A stretch of 64,000 bases of DNA, from the NCBI GenBank assembly GCA_028023455.1, contig JAQFVV010012537.1:62001-126000 (forward strand), in the 5' to 3' direction. How positions within the stretch are numbered: the stretch's first letter is position 1; every line of letters starts with the position of its first letter. Under the pieces are notes generated by a model, which did not search any database, had not been told where the DNA came from, and saw only the letters and a program-made list of their open reading frames with translations. Positions 40,001 to 55,000 of this stretch are shown here, one piece after another. The DNA comes from Epiperipatus broadwayi. Lineage: Eukaryota; Onychophora; Udeonychophora; Euonychophora; Peripatidae. The position numbers and the translations under genes were made by a program.

Positions 40001-43000
40001 AATCTGATCATTATAAATAATCATTTCCCATTTTATTACTTTACTCTTAAAATAATTCTATCAATATTTATTTTATAAAGTGTTTAAGAAAGGTATGATA
40101 TGTTAAAGAAGAAATCAATACATAGGAAAAGGAAGAAGAAATAGAAAAGATGGAATAGTTATTCATTAGAACTATACTTATACATCTGTAACAGATCACA
40201 AAGAATTTGTCCAATTTGTAATAATAGAGCAATTCCGTGTAGTCATAAGTGGGGAGCAAATGACCATCTTGGAAAGATTCTCTTTACAAATTCAAGTATG
40301 GAGCAGACAAGCAACAGGACTTTCATTATTTTTAGTAATATTAACAATAAAAGAATCTACAAATTCCAATATTTTAACAGGTAAAATGCACCAAAATTAA
40401 ACAACATAATGCAGTATGTATAATATATATGTACATAAAATATAAAAACATGTAACATTAAAATAGAATAAAATAACCAACAAAAATTTTATTACGACCA
40501 TGATTTCACCTGTTATAGAACCTAATAAAAACAAAATTTTTATAAGAACGATGCCTATAATAATAAAGATTTGACATTTTTAAGAGTAAATTTTTTTAAA
40601 TAAAAAAATGATCACAGTTACTTTATTATTAAAATAAGTATATCTCACTTAGTGTCTGTTCATTAGCTATTTTTTTAATAATACAGACCTCTCTCCCATT
40701 ATAAAAAATACTTTACAATACTAGATCCCTTTTATTATTTGGTTATAAATTACACCTGCGTTGGAAAGGGTGTTTCAATATTTTTGTTTAATGATGATAA
40801 CAGCTGACTCAAGATCTAGACCGTCCTATCTCAATTCCAACTGAAGTTAAAAAAAAAATATGTTACTTTAATCAATTGAACAGAATTGTACAATTTATTA
40901 ATATTTTTGTTAACTCATGATAATATTCTAATTCATGAATTACCAGAACTAATTTATGCTCATTATATTTAAGAAGAATTTCTCCACAGAAAAACTAATA
41001 CGTCAAGAAAAGTTAAATTTATTTTTTACATAGCAATAGCAAATATCTGTTATTTTTATTCATTCAACTATTTAATAATTGTTGTAAAACTACAAGTTTC
41101 TGAAGTTATATTTAAAAATTTGTCTTATTTGCAGCAATATATATATATATAAACATAATATAAAATTAGTCCACAATAATTTTTATTTTAACATTATAAC
41201 TAACATATTTATAGCCTTCATAGCTGTGAATAATTGCTTTTATAAATTACAAATATTTACCTTTGTTTCTGGCCAGGCTTGATTGATAACCGCTTCTGTT
41301 CTATTTATCATAAGCATCAACAGATCATCATCACTAAGATAAAATGACTAAAAAAAAAATAAAAATAAAATGTACACTTCTACATCTAAAAGATATACAA
41401 ATTAATGCCAGTTCCCAATACATCCATGAGTAATTTAAATTGCAAAACCATCAACTGTATTAGGAAAAAATAATCAGAAAATGAAAAGCAATATTAAAGA
41501 AGGTAAAGGTCTTGATCAATAATTTCAAAAGAAAACCCAGAATTCATGTTCTGAATGCAGATAAAATAAATCAAAGAAATTTAAAGTTTATTCTGATATC
41601 GTCAAAATCTTAATTTTCAGATACTTTGGAATTTTTAAAATTTTATATTACTATTTACTAGTACTATTTCTGTTAGACTGACAAAAATATGTAGTAGTAA
41701 GTAATGTTAGAGCTTAATACAATGATTTATAAAAATGTGACTGTACTATGAAGTGCTGCATAATTTAGCATAATGATGATTCAAAAGTTTTATGCTAATA
41801 ACTAAACATGGAATTGCATTAACCTAACTTTTATTATTGGAAAGGAGAGCTCAATTGGAATATTTTGTAATAAAAAAATATCTACTCAGATCTGATTTTA
41901 TCATAAGTGATAATAGTAAGATTATAAAATATATATTTAAAACAAAAAAAAACTGACTAACCTGTTCTAATAATTGCAAGACATCTAAGCGAGGATTAAC
42001 AGGTAATGAACTGTCACCACAGAAGGGCCTTAATAAAGTTAAAATTTCTTGTGAAGAAATTAGTTTTCCACTACAGGAACAAAAAATAAATAAATTATAA
42101 TTAGAAGCATGCGTTAATAAAAAAATTATAACAGAAAAAAAAAAATTAAAATATCAACTGAATAATTCAAGAATTTCTCTATACAAATTAAAACATGCAC
42201 TTCAATCATCTTGGAAGTTTTAAATATCTATTAAACAAGAGTGGTCTTTTATCCTGAGTGGTTTCTGTATGTGTGCATGTGCACGCTATTTTTTTGACAA
42301 AAATATCAAAACCAATTTTGAAATACCATTACTGGTATTTTATTATTTATAAACAGGAACAATATTATGTATAAATCATATTAACAAAAACAACAACATA
42401 TACTTTCAATTCTTGTTTATCATAGTTACACTTAAAAACGTTTATTTCATCATATACCCTTCAAATCCATAAATACATTTTAAAAAGATAAATGATCCCT
42501 AAGATGCATATTTACCTGAACCAACATTCATCAGCTGACACAGATCAAAAATGTAGGAATGCAAAAAATTTGGCATTTGTAGATTAAATTGTAGTAATTT
42601 GATATAATCATACATATAAATGTTCAGATATTTATACAAAAAAGATAAACATATTGTTTTAAAGTTAGCGTTATTCACCCTGAGCATGCTTTCGATATAT
42701 TGTATATCATAATCATAATATATTAATAAATACCGAACAAAGATGACGAAAGCATGTGAGAAGTGGTAAACTGTTCAAATGAAGAGTGCTGGTTCAGCTA
42801 TAAATGCAATTTGGGGATTCGTTACTTTTTTTAGACATCTTTATCCAAGGATCCTCACTGATGAAAGCCACAAGAAATTAGTCTGGGAATATTGGTTGAA
42901 TAGGCACTAGATAGGGATTTTATGTACAAACCTTGCATCCATTGATTATTGGTGTCATTACTGTATGGAATTTGCTATTGTTTTAATATTATTTACCCCC

Positions 43001-46000
43001 CCTCCCTCCAATAAGATTAATGACAAAAAGTATCAAGAGATATTAATCATAATATCATTCATGAAGTTCAATGTTCAGCCATAAATATTCAACTTTCATT
43101 TGTTAGAACTTTCTATCCTGTAAAATAAATAGCTGAATGGTATTTAAGAAGAGCTTATGATGAAATGAAAATGCACTTTTACATCATTTATCAGGTTCAA
43201 ATCATTACCATTATATCCTTTTATGCAAATGAGTCTTTTAAAACAAAAAATAAAGCAACATATGAATAAATTCTTTCAGAGAACTTGCCTAATAACATGT
43301 TAATTTACCATATCCATTCTTCCTCCATTCAAACATATTAGAAATAAATGTGAGTTCACTCTCACCATACTTTTTTTGGGAAACTGAAAATCTCTAATGC
43401 TATTTCTATCCTACTTATTCACAATACATTTTATTGCATTTTCTACACTACAACTGCTGCTTCTTTCTGTGATTTTTAACCCATGTTAAAATTTATCTTT
43501 ACAGAAACTTAGCAAAACTGAGTTTTTCTTAAACAGTTCAATAATTATTATGTGAAGGCCTTTTTGATGAGATAGCTAGCATAACTATCTGCCATGCTCT
43601 GAGCATGGAATATAAATCCAATGAAATTTGCCAATTTTTTCAGATAGGCAAGAATTTCCTAACAAACATAGGACTGTTTTTCATAGGGTCCAGTTAACCA
43701 CAAAAAGTTTAGTTAACTGATTGACTTATCAATTAAATTCCCTCACCTTTTTACAGCTATTTTTTTTTTTTTAAAAAAATTAAATTATTTTTACAGTCTG
43801 AATGAACAATGCAAGGCTTCCTAAAAGGATCTTGTATGAGGAACTTAAGGAAGGTTTTCACGATAGAGATAACCCTTTTTATACTATAAAAAATATTTCA
43901 AAGATATTCTAAAGAAGTGTAACATAGATTGTATCCATTGGGAAGATATGATAGAAAATAGAGTGCTTTGGAGAGCTACAATTAAACATAACATTGAAAT
44001 ATTTCCAAAAAAAAAGTTTTCTGTTGAAAAAATTAAGACATTACTACATAATATCAATAAACAGAAAAACAGATCAGCACGTTCTGTATGTGGACATATT
44101 TGCGAATTGATTTGTATAATCACTACAAAATTCATTTCTAGAATAGTTTTTTTTCCTCTCTTTTTTTCTTTTTTGAAGCTAAAATAAGTGACTTTTTATT
44201 ATTAATACTTTTTAATTTAAAATCCACAAAGATTATTTTAAAATGAGTTTCTAATCTTTTTAAATCTAAACAATGTGATGATAAAGTCTGTAATACGACC
44301 AATGATATAGTCATTGAAAATTTATCAAAAATCAATAAAATAACCTACAGCCATTTCTGATTTCAAAGTAGTTATGGAATACCTAAATCGAATGTTGATT
44401 TATACTTGTCATGGTTAGTATTAATAAGAATTAATCCTTGCTAAAAAGTACAATCACAATCATGGGCCCAGATTTTTTAATACTATAGAGCAAGATCTTA
44501 ATCTCATCCAGGATCTATATCAAAACTATAAATGAAATGAAATACTATAAATGGTTTATCTTATTGAAATTATTTATTTCTGAAAATCTTTTACAGATTG
44601 AGATTATTTTCAAAAAATTTTAATGTCTAAAAAGACATTAAAATTTATTAAAATGACATTTTGTGCTAACTAGCTCTTCTCTGATATTAGTTAATATAAT
44701 ACATTTATTTATTAAAACAGTATCAAACTTAGACATGGAATTAAAATTAGAATTGAAATCTCAGCATGTGCAACGTGGAGAAATCCTATACTACATTATC
44801 AAAATCCATTAACTTTTGGAAATATTTGATCAATGGATTGATAAATCAGTTTTGTGTAATATCAATCATTTGCACAATATAAAGAAGCAACATCTGATTA
44901 GCAATTCCACACTATAATGAATGAACCAATTATTATTGAAATCTGTTTTATTGATATTCGTAACAATGGTGGGCAAATATGGCTTTCAGAGCTGCATGCG
45001 GCTCTTAGTCAAGTTAAGTGTGACTCCCATTGAAATCCAATTTTATTTTTATTATTTTTTTAATTGCACAAAAATTTGAAATATGATAAAAAATTTTATC
45101 AAGCATTTTTATTATTTCTTTTATTACAAATTTCATCATGTATGTATGTACGTACTATTTTCAAATATAATGGAAAACTATACGTTAATGACATTTATGA
45201 AATTTTATAAAAATTAGTGCATGCACATATGGAATGATCACATGTGAATATTTATGATCTGTGCAATTTTGTGGTTATATATTTCAGTGATAGTTTTTCT
45301 ATCAGCAATTTAAACTTGTTTATGATCTGTAAATTTTCCGCATGCCAGTACAAGTTTTCTAAAGATATGTGTACAGATTAAGAAAATTATTTTAACTGTT
45401 TATAATTAATACATTTAGTTTCATGTTTCTTTTAAAACAATTATATAAAAAACTCTTGGAAAAAACAACAACTGGAAAGCATTTGCTTGATGTTTAAGAA
45501 TTATCAGGAAAATGGCAATCAAAACTAAATATAATCCAAAATTGCTTTTACTTATTCTAAATTGTTTTTATTCTTATTTTATTTTAAACAGTTCTGTTTC
45601 TTCGACAATTTGTTGGACCATTTATGAATCTTTTAAAATAAGAATTAATATTAAGACAATTTAATTTTCTTTGAATTTCAGACTTTGGAAATAAATTTAC
45701 TTACAACTTTTTGTTAAACATGACTTCAGAAAATATCAAAAAACGAAATACGAACAATTAAAATAGAAGCATTCAGAAAGAATGGGAAGAAAAATTTGCT
45801 TTTATTGACAATAATGAAAAGTCATTGCATCTTATTTGTAAATTTACAATTGCAAACTACAAAGTAAGCAATTTACGTCAACCTTATGAAGTAAGTCATT
45901 CCCACTTTTCAACTCAATATCCACACCATTCAAAATTGTGAACAGAGAAACTTGTCATTGCAATCAGGTCTTCATAAGCAACAAGGATTCTTGTCTTCTT

Positions 46001-49000
46001 TTAGTGTGAAGATGACAGAAGCAATGAAGCTAGTTTTTTGATAGCTTGGAATATTGCTCATGCCAAACATCCATTTGGAGAATTTATTAAAAGAATCTTG
46101 GAAAAAGTGGTCAAAGTTTTGGATTCAGATAATACAAACTGCATAAATTAATCACACAAGTTCCTATGTCATGCTGTACAACTGAGCGTTGTATTAGTAA
46201 AAAAAAAAAAAATTGTTTGATGTGTAATTTGAAAAGTTGTACAGCATTCAGTTTAGTTCTTGAAGAGTCTACTAACATTCAGGATGTTCCACAATTGGCA
46301 TTTTGGTCTGCCATGTATTTGCAGATATAAATGTGAAGGAAGATACCTACTAGCTCTTACCGAAACAACTTGTAGTATCGATGACAATGCTTGACGAGGT
46401 AATAAACAAGTTTGAATGGTTCCAAGATAAACTTGTAAGTGTTGCAACTGATAAAGCTCCTGCAATGATAGAAAAAAATGTAGGTCTTATTGATCTTTTA
46501 AACAACGATCCTAAAATTCCATGTTTTGTATCTCTTCACTCCATAATTCACCACAGGCATCCCATAATGAAGTACTTAAATTACAAATATGTTTTTCAGA
46601 TTGTGAATTTAATTAGAACAAATGCCAAAACACATAATCAATTTAAGAATTTTTTAGAAGAATTAAATGAGAAAACAGATGAATTGCCCAGTGCTCTTTC
46701 CTTATGATTTGGAATAAGATGGCTATTAACTTTCAATGTTTTGAGCCATTTTGAGAAACTCCTAACATTTTTTTCTAAAAAAAAAAATACCCAGAATTAG
46801 CAAATGCAACATAGCTTTCTGATTTAATGTTCCTTACAGACAGAACATTTGCAACTACTTAATTTGGTTTTACAAAAAAAGAGAGAAATGATTAGGCTTT
46901 TGGTGCATGATCTTAAGTCCAGAATATTTAATCATTTTCCATGAGTAAAAGCAAATATAATTAATATCAAAAAAAAATAATTAGATGAATATATAGAAAA
47001 ATTTGAAGAATAGCAATCGGATTTCAATTGGGGGTTTGAAGATTTGAAGAGTTTTAAATCTACATTTGCATATTTTGTGAACCCATTTATTTGTGATATT
47101 ACTGAAGATGGATTTCCAATTTCTGAAATAATACTTGTCAAAAAAACAAAAAAACAATTGGTGAATTAGAGTAATTAGAGATGAAAGAGGATCAGGAATT
47201 GCAAATGCATCACAAATCTAGTTTTCTAATTGAATTTTGAAAACTCATGCCAAAATTAAAATATCCACAATTAAAGCAAGCTGATTGCACTAATTTCAGT
47301 TTTTGGTACAACATATAGCTGTGAATTGTTGTATTCCACAGTGAAGTTGGTGAAATCGAAATATTGTTCACAATTGACCACAACATCTTACAGAATTACT
47401 GTAAACAGCTTTAATAAATTATATGCCAAATTTCAAAGATCTGTCCAAAAGCCCTTGTTAAATGTTATACTTTTTATTAATGAATTTTTAATTATTATAT
47501 TTTATTTTTATAATTAGTTTTGAAATAATTATTTTGTATTTTATTTCTTTGTCTTATATTTTCTTATATACTTTAAACAACACTTAAACCTCGTTTAGAA
47601 TATGTCAGCATAATAATTAAATTGGATAAAATTTGATTATATGCATTTATTTTTGTGTACTTAAATAATATGATGTGGCTCTTATTGACCTCATGCGTAC
47701 TCATTCTTGATGTAGAGAGGTAGCACAATGATTATCTTTCCATTTCGGTTAATATTTGACTTGCAGAGTAGTCACAGAATGGTAGGCCATGAAGCGTAAG
47801 GGTCTATGGATTGCAGCCCACTCAGTCACTTCCAGTGCTCGACTTCTTATAAACTCCTGAACAGTAAACTATTTGATGATTAGTGTAAAATTCTAAATGT
47901 AATGGAAATGGGATGTTTAGTGACAATTTTCTGATCATAACAAATGATTCACCATGGGATTTTTTCTTTAAAACTTGACAGAGCCACTAATTACTTTGCC
48001 ACATAAGAGGATTTCTCTGTATATCTAGAATTCACAAACTTCTTCAGCATAATCTTCAAATTGTTAATTTAATGTTTCATTCATTTACCCTTCATTGATC
48101 TTTATATAATAAGAATTTTGTCAGACAGAGCAAAAGATTTCCCATTTTCCTACAGTTCACCATTAATCATAACATGTGTATGGAGTTACTATTTTAAGTA
48201 GAGGCTTGTTATACTGTCTGCAAATTAACCTTACACAATCGATTTCACTACTCCTTAGTCAGTATTTTTGTACTTATAATTTTTTCTAAAAGTTGCAGCT
48301 ACTACAAGCACTAAGAAATTCATACGCACACTGTTGTGTAATCAATTTAATGATTTCAATTAAATTTTTGCAATCTTACCACTGAAGGGATCCATCAGGA
48401 AATCTGATAAAATCAAACATTATGCCCATGTCCTCTGTGGTTTACAGAAATGATAAAGTGATGGACTCAAGAGAGATTTCTGACACTCAAATGTTATTTA
48501 ACCTTTCAAGTGATGAATCATTTGATTATGTTTTTATTTTATTTCATTGATGAAAAGTTATAAATAGTCTTGAATTGTATAAGGTTGCAATTACTTTATA
48601 ATTATTTTGACCTAAAAAAAATTCTGACATCTGATATAATTTTGTTAGTGATCTAAGAACTATTAATCAGAAAACCGAAAATAGATAATATTTGTTTGCG
48701 TTATATATAAAAAAATACCTTATTCTATGGACTTTGTCATCATCACATCATGGTGTAAAAACTTATGATCCAATTTTTTTGCTGCAAAAAGTAGTACTAA
48801 ACTATATAAATATATCAAGTTTCATCTGTGAAATAGATTTCAGAGAAGTTTTCGACTTTGCTGATTGCGATTAAATTCTCCTGTCACTTCATCATTGTAG
48901 TCACAAGAAATATCTGTTTCAACACAAAATCATTCTAAAAGACTATGTGTCACTAAACAGACTTACACCATACAATCCTTGCAGGTCTCACATTAAATCA

Positions 49001-52000
49001 TTAATAAAAAAAAAGACTTAGTCTATCAAATGTTTAACCTACTCCATTTACAAACAAGGCAAAACTCTCCAATAATGTGCTAGTATAAGAGATGGTGAAC
49101 ATGTGCTTCTCCATTTATGTATGGTAATCCATTCAACTCTTTTTATAGATAATTAGTTTACTCTTAGCGTGTTGAAACCACTTGAGGGCGTAATTTCTAT
49201 GCAAATACATAGAAATATGCCGTTTCACTGCAATATAATGTTTTAATTTCAATGCTTAAGCATAGAAATAGTCCGTTTGCTTGTGTGCGGCGCCTATTTC
49301 TATGCTACAGCACAGAAATAGGAAGTTTATTTCTGCTGCAGTGGCTGCCGCTGCTGACGGTGAACTTAGTGTTACACAGTTTATACATAACAATCCCATT
49401 TAAAGTTTCGCAACGGTATTTTTTTTGAGGGAATGTGTACTTGAGACAGTCAAAAGTGTTATAATTTTCATGGCCAAGTTATTATTTTCCAAATCCAATG
49501 ATGTAGTATGAGTTAATAAAAATTGTTGAAAGTTTAACCTGCTTATCTAGCCAAGGGTGACACTTTTAATTGTCAAAGATGAGGGGTAAGCGTGTTTATT
49601 ACAAAGTCACGCTGAAATTTACGTTTGCATGAGAAAAATTGCGAGACCAATAAAATGGCTGAACTAAGAGCTTTGAGTGACGTGTTGCTCAATATAATTT
49701 GGAACTTCTTTGTTGAATTATTTTTTATTTTGTTAAGATTTTTTTATTAATACCTGTTTCATTTTAGACCTTGTTGAAATTACAAATTATATTTGCATGA
49801 CCACAAAGTTGTTTTTGAGAACTTATTTATTTCTATTCATGTTAAAATTAAAAATTTTATTTGCGTCCAAATTTTTTTTTCATGGACTTGATCTTGTTTT
49901 AGAGAAATTATTTGTTTCTCATCATGTTAAAGTTACAAATTTTATTTTGGTACGTACGATGTTGTTTTGAAAAAAATATTTGTTTTTATTTATTGTTATT
50001 AAAATTCCAAATTTTATTTTAGAAAAATAAAAATTACCAAAAACAAAAAAAAAAAAAGGTTTCTCGAATTGATTTTATTTCTTTTACATAAATTTCATTA
50101 TTTATGATTTTATTCTAAATCAAAAAAAGAATAACGGCGGCCCGGTAACATAATATTTCTGTTTACATACAAATTACACCCACAAGCGGTTTCAACACGC
50201 TAAGAGTAAACTACCAATAATTTTTGAAAAATCTCAAACATTTTGGTCATTATTTGTATTTTAAACGAGTTCCAGAAATAAAGAGAACCACTCAATTGAC
50301 CTAAGGCTAAAACCATTTAAATTCCAAGCATGGTCCATATAATTTTATCTTCCCATTTTTTTTTTTTTTTTACAAACTTTGATTTTTAAGAACAGACATT
50401 TTGTAAAAATAGAAAAAAAAAAAGCACAATACCAAAAACTTAAATTTATTACAAATTAGTTTTTAGAATAATAACTAATAAGTGTAAACTCAAACAGTTA
50501 AAGGGTCAGTATTACATTCCACAAAAGGACTGCACCTGCTATATAGTTGGCCTAATTTTGGCAATAACAATTAGTAAAATATCAATAATATAAAACAATT
50601 TCATGAATTATAATTTTTTCCCATACTATTTATTATTAAATTCATGAATACTTCTCTATTTTATTTCATAATTTTCTTGACATACTCTTTATCTAATAAA
50701 CTATTAAAATAATTTCTAATAATTATCTAAGATAAATGTGATATAAGTTTTCCAAATCAATATTATTCTTATTAATTATCACTATGAAATGCTACATCTT
50801 ACCCAGCCTCCTGATAAAATTTAACTTGCTGGACTATACTTTGAAGAGCAGTTAAAGGTTCTAAACTCGAAGGTAAAAAGTTTGGAAGCTCCAAAGGATT
50901 CCTGATTGAACAAATAAATGAAAAAAAAAAAACTTTTAATAAATATCTTTAGCTATTATTATTCATTTCTAATAAATTACATACTTTAAAATTTGTTAAA
51001 TTTTTTTTTATCATAATAATAAGTAATGGAATTAAAACCTTACAATATACATAACATTGTCAAATGTTTACATTTTAAGCAATGGAAAAATAATCTTACA
51101 AGATTACAAATTTTCAGGAATATTCATATTTACCCAAATATCATTTCATTTCCCAAATTTTCAGCCATAAAATATCATGAATAGATATATTGTAATCAGT
51201 TTGGCTATATAGCTGCATTAAAAATAATTAGTTACTTGGCAGTATGCTCCTCAGGTTTGGTTTCTGATTTAATTAATGGGAAAAATAATATTTAATTATC
51301 CCATGCATATTTTTAAATTTAATTGTCTTCCTTTTATTTCCACATCATAGAATCAGTATATATAATTTTTTTAAAAATAATTGTCAAACTTTTTTATTCA
51401 TAGTATGAATATCTCAATATGTATTATAAATTTTAAATGTTGGTAGAATAGAGAGAAAATTATAAACTCAGATAAATAATTTCTTTTGTTCTCTCTCTTC
51501 AATAATTTTATATAATTACAAATTGCTTTTTTTTCTTTTAAAAAAAATGTACCAAAGAAGAAAAAAACTTTCTTTTTAATAAATTGTTCAATAATATTTA
51601 ATTTTAATCTTTTAAGAGAAATAAAATTTTATGTTTAATAGTATTGTTTTAAAAAAATAAGATTTTAATCATTTTGGTAAATTTTATTTTTAATTAGAAT
51701 TGTTTTTTTCTTTTCCCTTTATCTCTCTTCATTAAAAAATTTTTTTTAATTAAAAAAGGAATGTCAAGAATTTTACGATGTTAATTTAAGTTCTTTTTTC
51801 AATATCAAAGTTTAAAGATGAGAAAAAGCTGAACAATTGTTTGTAAAAATTTACCTAATTGGTTATATATAAATACTTTTAAGACAGGCTATAACCTGTA
51901 TCAAATGCACCTTGAAATTTATAATAGTCAACCAATAATCTTTATTTTACCGATAGAAGGACCTCTCAAACCATGACACAAGATAGCGACTTTTATAAAA

Positions 52001-55000
52001 AGCAGCCGTCTTATCTTTAACCTAACTTTCCACTTATATAGGCCAATTTGAAGAATCTTCATTTGGGAGGATGAAATTAACATTCACGAAATCTTGTGAT
52101 TTACAAGTTAATATACTTCCTGTGCACTTAATAAATAATTATAGTTCTACAATAGTATATATATTTCCAGTATAAAGATTGTAATATTAACTTGTAAAAT
52201 GCAAGATTTTGTGAATGTTAATTTCTATAGGAAATAGTGAACTTAAACATTAGAGAGAACAACAACTTCATGTTCCCAAATCAAGATGCTTCAGATTGGC
52301 CAATATAAGTGAAAAGTTAGGTTAAAGATTGCCAATCTTATCTTTATAAAAATCGCTATCTTGTGTCCTGATTTGAGAGGTCCCTCTATCAGAAAAATAA
52401 AGATATTACTTGACTATGATAAATTTCAAGGTGCATTTGATATAGGTTATAGCCTAACTTAAAAATATTTACATATACTTCCTGTGCACTTAATAAATAA
52501 TTTTATCTCTAATTGGTTATAAAAATTCTCATGTTGAAGATATATTGTGATTAGTTTGTTCTATTAAAAAAATAGAGGTGAGAATAATACAGAAGACTGA
52601 AGGATCTGGTAAGAGCAAAATACCTAACTTAACTGTTGAAGACAACAGTCAAGTTTTAACCTCAGCTGCTAAAGAAAGACACAGAAATCTTATTTACACT
52701 ATTGCAAAGAACAGCAGTTTTAACTAAGCTTTTAGCATACTATGAGTTTAATTATAAAATGGTTTCTACAATGAAAACCATATATTAAGTATCATCTTCC
52801 TCCATCTAACCTGTCTTTACTGAAATAAAATATAGAGAAGATAACCTCTAAAGTAATCTGCAACCATGTCTTCAACCAAGAGTATGAAGCTCTGTCTGTG
52901 TTAGTCTCATCTGGAAATTTTAATGGAAAATAGATAAAATTTACTGTTGGTTAATCTGGAAATAGTGCACATCAGGAAAAAGACAAATTAATCATGTTCA
53001 TGTGTAGAAGCCTTCAAAAAAAATTCAACTGGAACTTATAACTGGAAAAAACTCCACAGTAGAATCAAACCATGGTTACCAATATTATTTTGTGTGTACA
53101 CTATTTTTATTAGTCGTAAAAGAAAAAAAAATTCTTATATAAAAGTAATAATTTTTTTTCATAAGAATTAATAATTCTAAATATTTTTATTAATGTTCTC
53201 AAATTGTGAAGCATATTTCTTTTAAACCATTCAATTTTCTCTTAAAATTATGAGGTTTTTGAAAATTTAATTTTATTTAAACTTAATTTTTGGAACATGT
53301 TTTTTTCCTTTTCATTCATTTTTCCCTCCTAAAATTTAACAAAAGATTAATTAAACTAAGTCAAAGATTATCCTTGATTTTGAAAATGGTACCTCTTAGT
53401 TATTTTAAAGTAATAATTTAATGAATAGAAGTCAACTAGTTAATATAATATTTATGAAACTATATTTTTTTGATTTTATATAGAAGAGAAAGGTTAAGTA
53501 TTCTCAAAAATTTTCCACCAGGGGGAACAATAAGAAATGATAGATTTCATAAGAATTAAATTTGAGAATTTTAATGTTTTATGTAATTATATTTTTGCTT
53601 GTTTACATTTTTTTTGGATATCATATAATCAAAATTATGTATATTGATACAATGTAGTTATATAATCAAAATTATGTATTGTAACAGTAGCCGGGATCAA
53701 ACCCTATTACAAGGGAGTCACGTAATATCCCCCAACTGCCTAGAGAAGCACGAAGCCCATAAATTGGCCTCAATGTACGAGTATGTATATAAAGAATCTT
53801 ATATATATATGTCGAAGAGATAATGTTCGAAAGTTTTTTTTTTTTTATTTAAAAAAAAAGAGAAAGATGTATATAGTGATAGTGGTTTATTTTAGAATAC
53901 ATTCAGAAAAATATGTGTTAATAAATTGTGGGAATGCAGTTATACGCAAATATATAATTTTTTTTTTTGTATTATTACTTATTTCAAATGTATATTTTTC
54001 TTTGGTTTTATCGTACATAGAATTTTAATGAGAGTAACGAAAGAACTTTGATATATCTACCTTGAGACAATTTTGTGTCTTTTGTCCCATTACTTGGCCA
54101 CTCTAAATTCTAGGAAATCTTAAGTAAATGTACGGCGAAAAAAGAAACCTAAAGGAAAAGTGTTAAAAGCATGCCTGAGAAATAGATCTCAATGCTGATA
54201 AACTATTATGAAAAAAAAAAAGAATTTGAGCCGGAGAGTAAGAGCGTTTTTCAGACATAAATGTTGTAGTAATATTTTGCTCTTTTTGTTAAGTTTACTG
54301 GTGCGGCTATACTCGCATTATAAAAATGAAATATTAAAAGTCCATCAATCAACCCTCTTGAACAGAAAATAGATTTAACAATATCAACTTATATAATCAC
54401 TATAATCGTAATGCTGGGGTAGAACAAATATGTGTAAGGCCATCATCCTAAGCTCCAAATATATATAGCTGTTCCTGTTCAGTGTCTGCCCATCCAAGAA
54501 TCCTACCGATATGCCGCTAAAATAATCCAGGACGGAATGAATCTTGAACCGTATACAATAAGAAAGCTTCCAATAAGCCGTCATTATTTTCTATATCCAA
54601 GCAATATCACAAAATGGATGGTCGTGCTGGACTTTTGTCATTAACATAAATCTTTTTCATTCGTCGACAATAAAGGATATATAAATTTTGTTTGGATCAT
54701 TGAAACAAGCTTACGTGGAAATAAACTTATTCCTAATAAAAATAAAATCGCGGGTACTCTAAGGTAAATATAATTTTTATAGTCTTAAGTGAACTGAAAA
54801 TTGCCTATCGTTACTCTCTAAAGATTTAATCATTGTCTAAAACTACACAATTTAATCTATAACGTATAAATGCATTCTTCCACATGCTATTTAATTATAT
54901 GGTCTTTTATATTTAATAAATTTCATTTTTTCTTTTATGTTATCATTTGATATGTAAATTATATATATATTTTTCTCTTTTTTTTTTCAATATTTAATTA

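Noticed and set aside
43884-44335. Overlapping open frames on both strands
   Set aside because: Low-complexity composition, no conserved motif, and located in an NBAS intron.
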